Assembly (NCBI RefSeq): GCF_000264785.1
Contig: NZ_AFJI01000007.1
Coordinates: forward strand, 1-64,000
Direction of reading: 5' to 3'
Source: Edwardsiella ictaluri ATCC 33202
Lineage (GTDB): Bacteria > Pseudomonadota > Gammaproteobacteria > Enterobacterales > Enterobacteriaceae
Length of the DNA: 64,000 bases
Shown here: positions 61,948 through 64,000 of the stretch, in pieces
Numbering within the stretch: the first letter of the stretch is position 1
Layout of the letters: each line of letters opens with the position of its first letter
Position numbers and translations under genes: made by a program
Notes under the pieces: generated by a model
Told to the model about the DNA's origin: nothing
Database searches by the model: none
The model's input: the letters and a program-made list of their open reading frames with translations, nothing else

Positions 61948-62580
61948 TTAGAAGTAGTAGTTCACACCCAGAGTAAAGTCATGGGTGGCCACTTTGGCCT
62001 GGGAGTTACCGGCGTTGGCTTTGCCTGCGTCCAGGTATTTGTAGCCCAGATCCAGATCCAGACGCTCGTTAACGTTGTAGATCACACCGGTACCGACGCT
62101 CCAGGCAAAGTTATTGCTGTTGCTCTGTACGTTGTCGCCGTTCATGTCGTTTTTCAGGCTGACATTAGCATAACCGATACCGGCGCCGATGTACGGAGTG
62201 AAAGGCGTACCGGTTTTGATGTCATAGTATCCGTTAACCATCAGCGTCTGCAGACCCAGACGGCTGTTGTTAGTCTCTGCGGCATCGTTGGTATGGCTGG
62301 AGGTGGCGTGAGCGCGGAAGGTGTAGTCCAGCTCAGCGCGAACCGGCAGGCTGAACTGGTTTTCGAAGTTATAGCCGAAAACCAGACCGGCGTTACCGAC
62401 GCCTTTGTTATCGTTGCTCATGCCATTGCCATTAACATCTTTCTGATCGAACAGATGCTCGGCGCTGATACCCATTTTGGCACCGGCATAGTAACCGGTA
62501 TTGTTGGTACCTGCAGCGTTGGCCAGAGTTGCGCCGGAGACCAGACCTACGAACAGGGCCAGTTTAGTGAATGCTTTCAT
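61948..62580 (-). CDS. small outer-membrane beta-barrel protein (OmpA/OmpX-like)
   Basis: 210 aa. A 22-residue signal peptide ends LANA, then GYYAGAKMGIS and alternating amphipathic strands consistent with an eight-stranded barrel (OMP_b-brl type): NAGLVFGYNF, PVRAELDYTFRAH, LGLQTLMVNGYYDI, TPYIGAGIGYANVSLKND, NFAWSVGTGVIYNVNERLDLDLGYKYLDAG, and a terminal phenylalanine in GVNYYF. Such proteins serve as adhesins, serum-resistance factors or envelope stabilisers; the sequence does not say which. AGGAATCC precedes the ATG. Single gene. Confidence 0.85.
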   Translation of the reverse strand: MKAFTKLALFVGLVSGATLANAAGTNNTGYYAGAKMGISAEHLFDQKDVNGNGMSNDNKGVGNAGLVFGYNFENQFSLPVRAELDYTFRAHATSSHTNDAAETNNSRLGLQTLMVNGYYDIKTGTPFTPYIGAGIGYANVSLKNDMNGDNVQSNSNNFAWSVGTGVIYNVNERLDLDLGYKYLDAGKANAGNSQAKVATHDFTLGVNYYF

Positions 62581-63312
62581 GATGGATTCCTGATTATCAA
62601 CATTTCGCGTGACATAGGACCTATCGAGTGACCTGTATCACAAAAAAAGAACATGCTGCACAATGATAGCCAGCAATGATGAAAATTTGAATTTATTTAA
62701 TATGAATAAAATCAAAGGGGAAGATAAAATTGTATCCAATGTTTGCCAACTGTTTAAAATATGATGATCCTACATTGCAGAGGTATACGTAAAAATGGTT
62801 TACGGGCGGTTGTTATTTGTTCTCTGTAAGGATCAGCGTTAGCTAAAATAGGAATTTTTAGTTTTTAACGATATGAAAAAAATTTTATATAACCAATTAA
62901 ATAGAAGATACGTATAGATTTACCCATCTTATCTTTTTTATTTCACCTTATAGATAAGGTCTTTTTATATTATTTTTGTCTATTTTTACACATAAAATGC
63001 GCTGGCGGCATTCACTTGTCAGGAGGATCGGGTAGGGGGCCCTACTGAGCGGTAAAAAAGAGATACCTGTATCCTGTTATTCTACGCAGACACAGTCGTA
63101 GTGAATATGGAAGTGATTAAAATCAGTTTAAAGTTTTTGTTATTGCAAGATAATCATTTTATCCATCCAAGATGGGGCCTGACATACTGGGATATGCCAT
63201 CTGCTGATTGACATTGCTTCCCTGTGACGGTTATGTATATTATCGTTAGATTGTTGAAGAAATTTATTTTGCCATTTTAATTTGTCTTGAGAATATGTTT
63301 TCGGGGATATAT
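62581..63312. other. 732-bp AT-rich intergenic region
   Basis: Divergent gap between the outer-membrane protein gene and the chemoreceptor-like ORF. It is far more AT-rich than the rest of the window. It holds an orphan plus-strand terminator (62945-62967), a GTAGGG/CCCTAC hairpin (about 63031-63044), and at 63129-63136 TAAAGTTT, the -35 sequence of flagellar sigma-28 promoters, with a GATAA at 63149-63153 spaced 2 bp shorter than consensus. No ORF of note. Confidence 0.5.
62945..62967 (+). terminator. orphan plus-strand terminator
   Basis: ACCTTA (62945-62950) pairs with TAAGGT (62955-62960) across TAGA and is followed by CTTTTTATATTATTTTT. No plus-strand gene precedes it within 1 kb. It could end a small RNA encoded in 62600-62960, or act as a leader terminator for the ORF at 63313. 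Confidence 0.5.
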
Positions 63313-64000
63313 ATGAATAGGGAAATGATTCATCTGTTTAATTCAATGAATATTTATCCCGGTATACCCATACCGGATATCCCTGCTGAAAATTCATCTC
63401 CTGAGCCTGATGCGGTAGCGGCTGTACTTGATTCACGACACAACTACGAACGTATTCTTTGCCACGGTCCTCTCTCTGGAGTGAAAAGTATCGAGGCTGG
63501 CGGTAATACTACTCTACTAAAATTCATTGAGCGACTGATGCAGGAACGGCAGTTCATTGACACATTGAATGAAAAAAATAATCAATCATATAATAGCATG
63601 TATGCGTTGGAGCAGATTATCAGTGAGATAGGGGTGAACTCGGAGGAGGAGATTAAAATCAGCAGCGCTTTGAAACAGGCGGTATCGGATATCAATCACA
63701 GCATTGCAGATGTTAACCGGTTATCTAATCAAACCAATCTGCCGGCGATGGAGACAGCACATGTCAGCGCGCAGGGATGTGGCTTTAGCTTTATCGTTAA
63801 AGTGATTAAATCACGGGCCAGTGAGGTGAAACAGCATGCGGCGCAGATTGCTTTGCTTAGCAATACTATTTCCGCCCGTGCCGGGCAGGTATGCGAGAGT
63901 GTTTCTGCGATCCATGCTTTGATTACACGTATCAGCCAGGAGATGGCGTCAACCAGTGAGACATTGGAGCAAGTTATTGAGCGCTCTGGCCATATGCAAA
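63313..64000 (+). CDS. soluble, diverged methyl-accepting chemotaxis-like protein (partial)
   Basis: Open from the ATG at 63313 (GGGG 6 bp upstream) to the window end: 229 codons, no stop. No signal peptide or membrane span in this part, so cytosolic. Residues 1-70 are Pro-rich then mixed; from about 70 on the sequence is helical and coiled-coil-like. Residues 125-172 resemble the chemoreceptor hairpin tip: INHSIADVNRLSNQTNLPAM, then AQGCGFSFIVKVI, then SRASEV, against the usual [40 protein letters not shown]. QTNL and QGxGF survive, but the [11 protein letters not shown] stretch is replaced by METAHVSA and is shorter, so CheA/CheW contacts are probably lost. Long alternating coils follow. 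Codon use is more AT-rich than in the core genes. Confidence 0.7.
   Translation, partial: MNREMIHLFNSMNIYPGIPIPDIPAENSSPEPDAVAAVLDSRHNYERILCHGPLSGVKSIEAGGNTTLLKFIERLMQERQFIDTLNEKNNQSYNSMYALEQIISEIGVNSEEEIKISSALKQAVSDINHSIADVNRLSNQTNLPAMETAHVSAQGCGFSFIVKVIKSRASEVKQHAAQIALLSNTISARAGQVCESVSAIHALITRISQEMASTSETLEQVIERSGHMQ

Overview
This looks like chromosomal DNA of a member of the Enterobacterales. Almost every core gene aligns residue for residue with its Escherichia coli counterpart, and long blocks keep the E. coli gene order (nudF-cpdA-yqiA-parE / parC-plsC-ftsP; metH-lysC-pgi-psiE-malGFE-malK-lamB-malM-ubiCA-plsB-dgkA-lexA-dinF-zur-dusA-pspG-dnaB-alr). The blocks are joined differently from E. 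coli, the DNA is fairly GC-rich, and several genes are decaying. Edwardsiella is my best guess for the genus, but that is inference from gene content and order, not a database match.

Layout. 1-5340: an IS-like remnant lies just downstream of the acetate genes actP-yjcH-acs (minus strand), followed by a wrecked gltP that carries a 9-bp tandem repeat; the nrf genes found between acs and gltP in E. coli are absent. 5341-16290: tolC, nudF, a yqiB remnant, cpdA, yqiA, parE, parC, plsC and ftsP. 16370-25400: metH, lysC with a probable lysine-riboswitch leader, pgi and a dicarboxylate/amino-acid symporter. 25600-33940: psiE and the whole maltose regulon (malEFG divergent from malK-lamB-malM) around a MalT/CRP control region. 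34100-40530: ubiCA, an OFA-type MFS transporter, plsB and dgkA. 40570-50010: a citrate fermentation cluster (citCDEFXGT, minus) divergent from its two-component system dpiBA, set between dgkA and lexA. 50086-58260: lexA with two SOS boxes, dinF, zur, an unrecognised LuxR-like gene, dusA, pspG, dnaB and alr. 58275-64000: yqhD/yqhC, a proline iminopeptidase, a small outer-membrane beta-barrel protein, an AT-rich gap and the start of a soluble, diverged chemoreceptor-like gene that runs off the window.

How the genes work together. The acetate genes import and activate acetate. The maltose genes form a complete uptake system. The citrate genes would sense, import and cleave citrate, but citF has an in-frame amber codon, so this pathway may be dead or dying. 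Three broken genes (gltP, yqiB, citF) in 64 kb suggest genome reduction, as expected for a host-adapted enteric. Most of the window is ordinary core genome. The parts least explained by known genes are the chemoreceptor-like ORF at the right end, the LuxR-like orphan at 53155-53805, the 9-bp repeat inside gltP, and two terminators with no gene in front of them.
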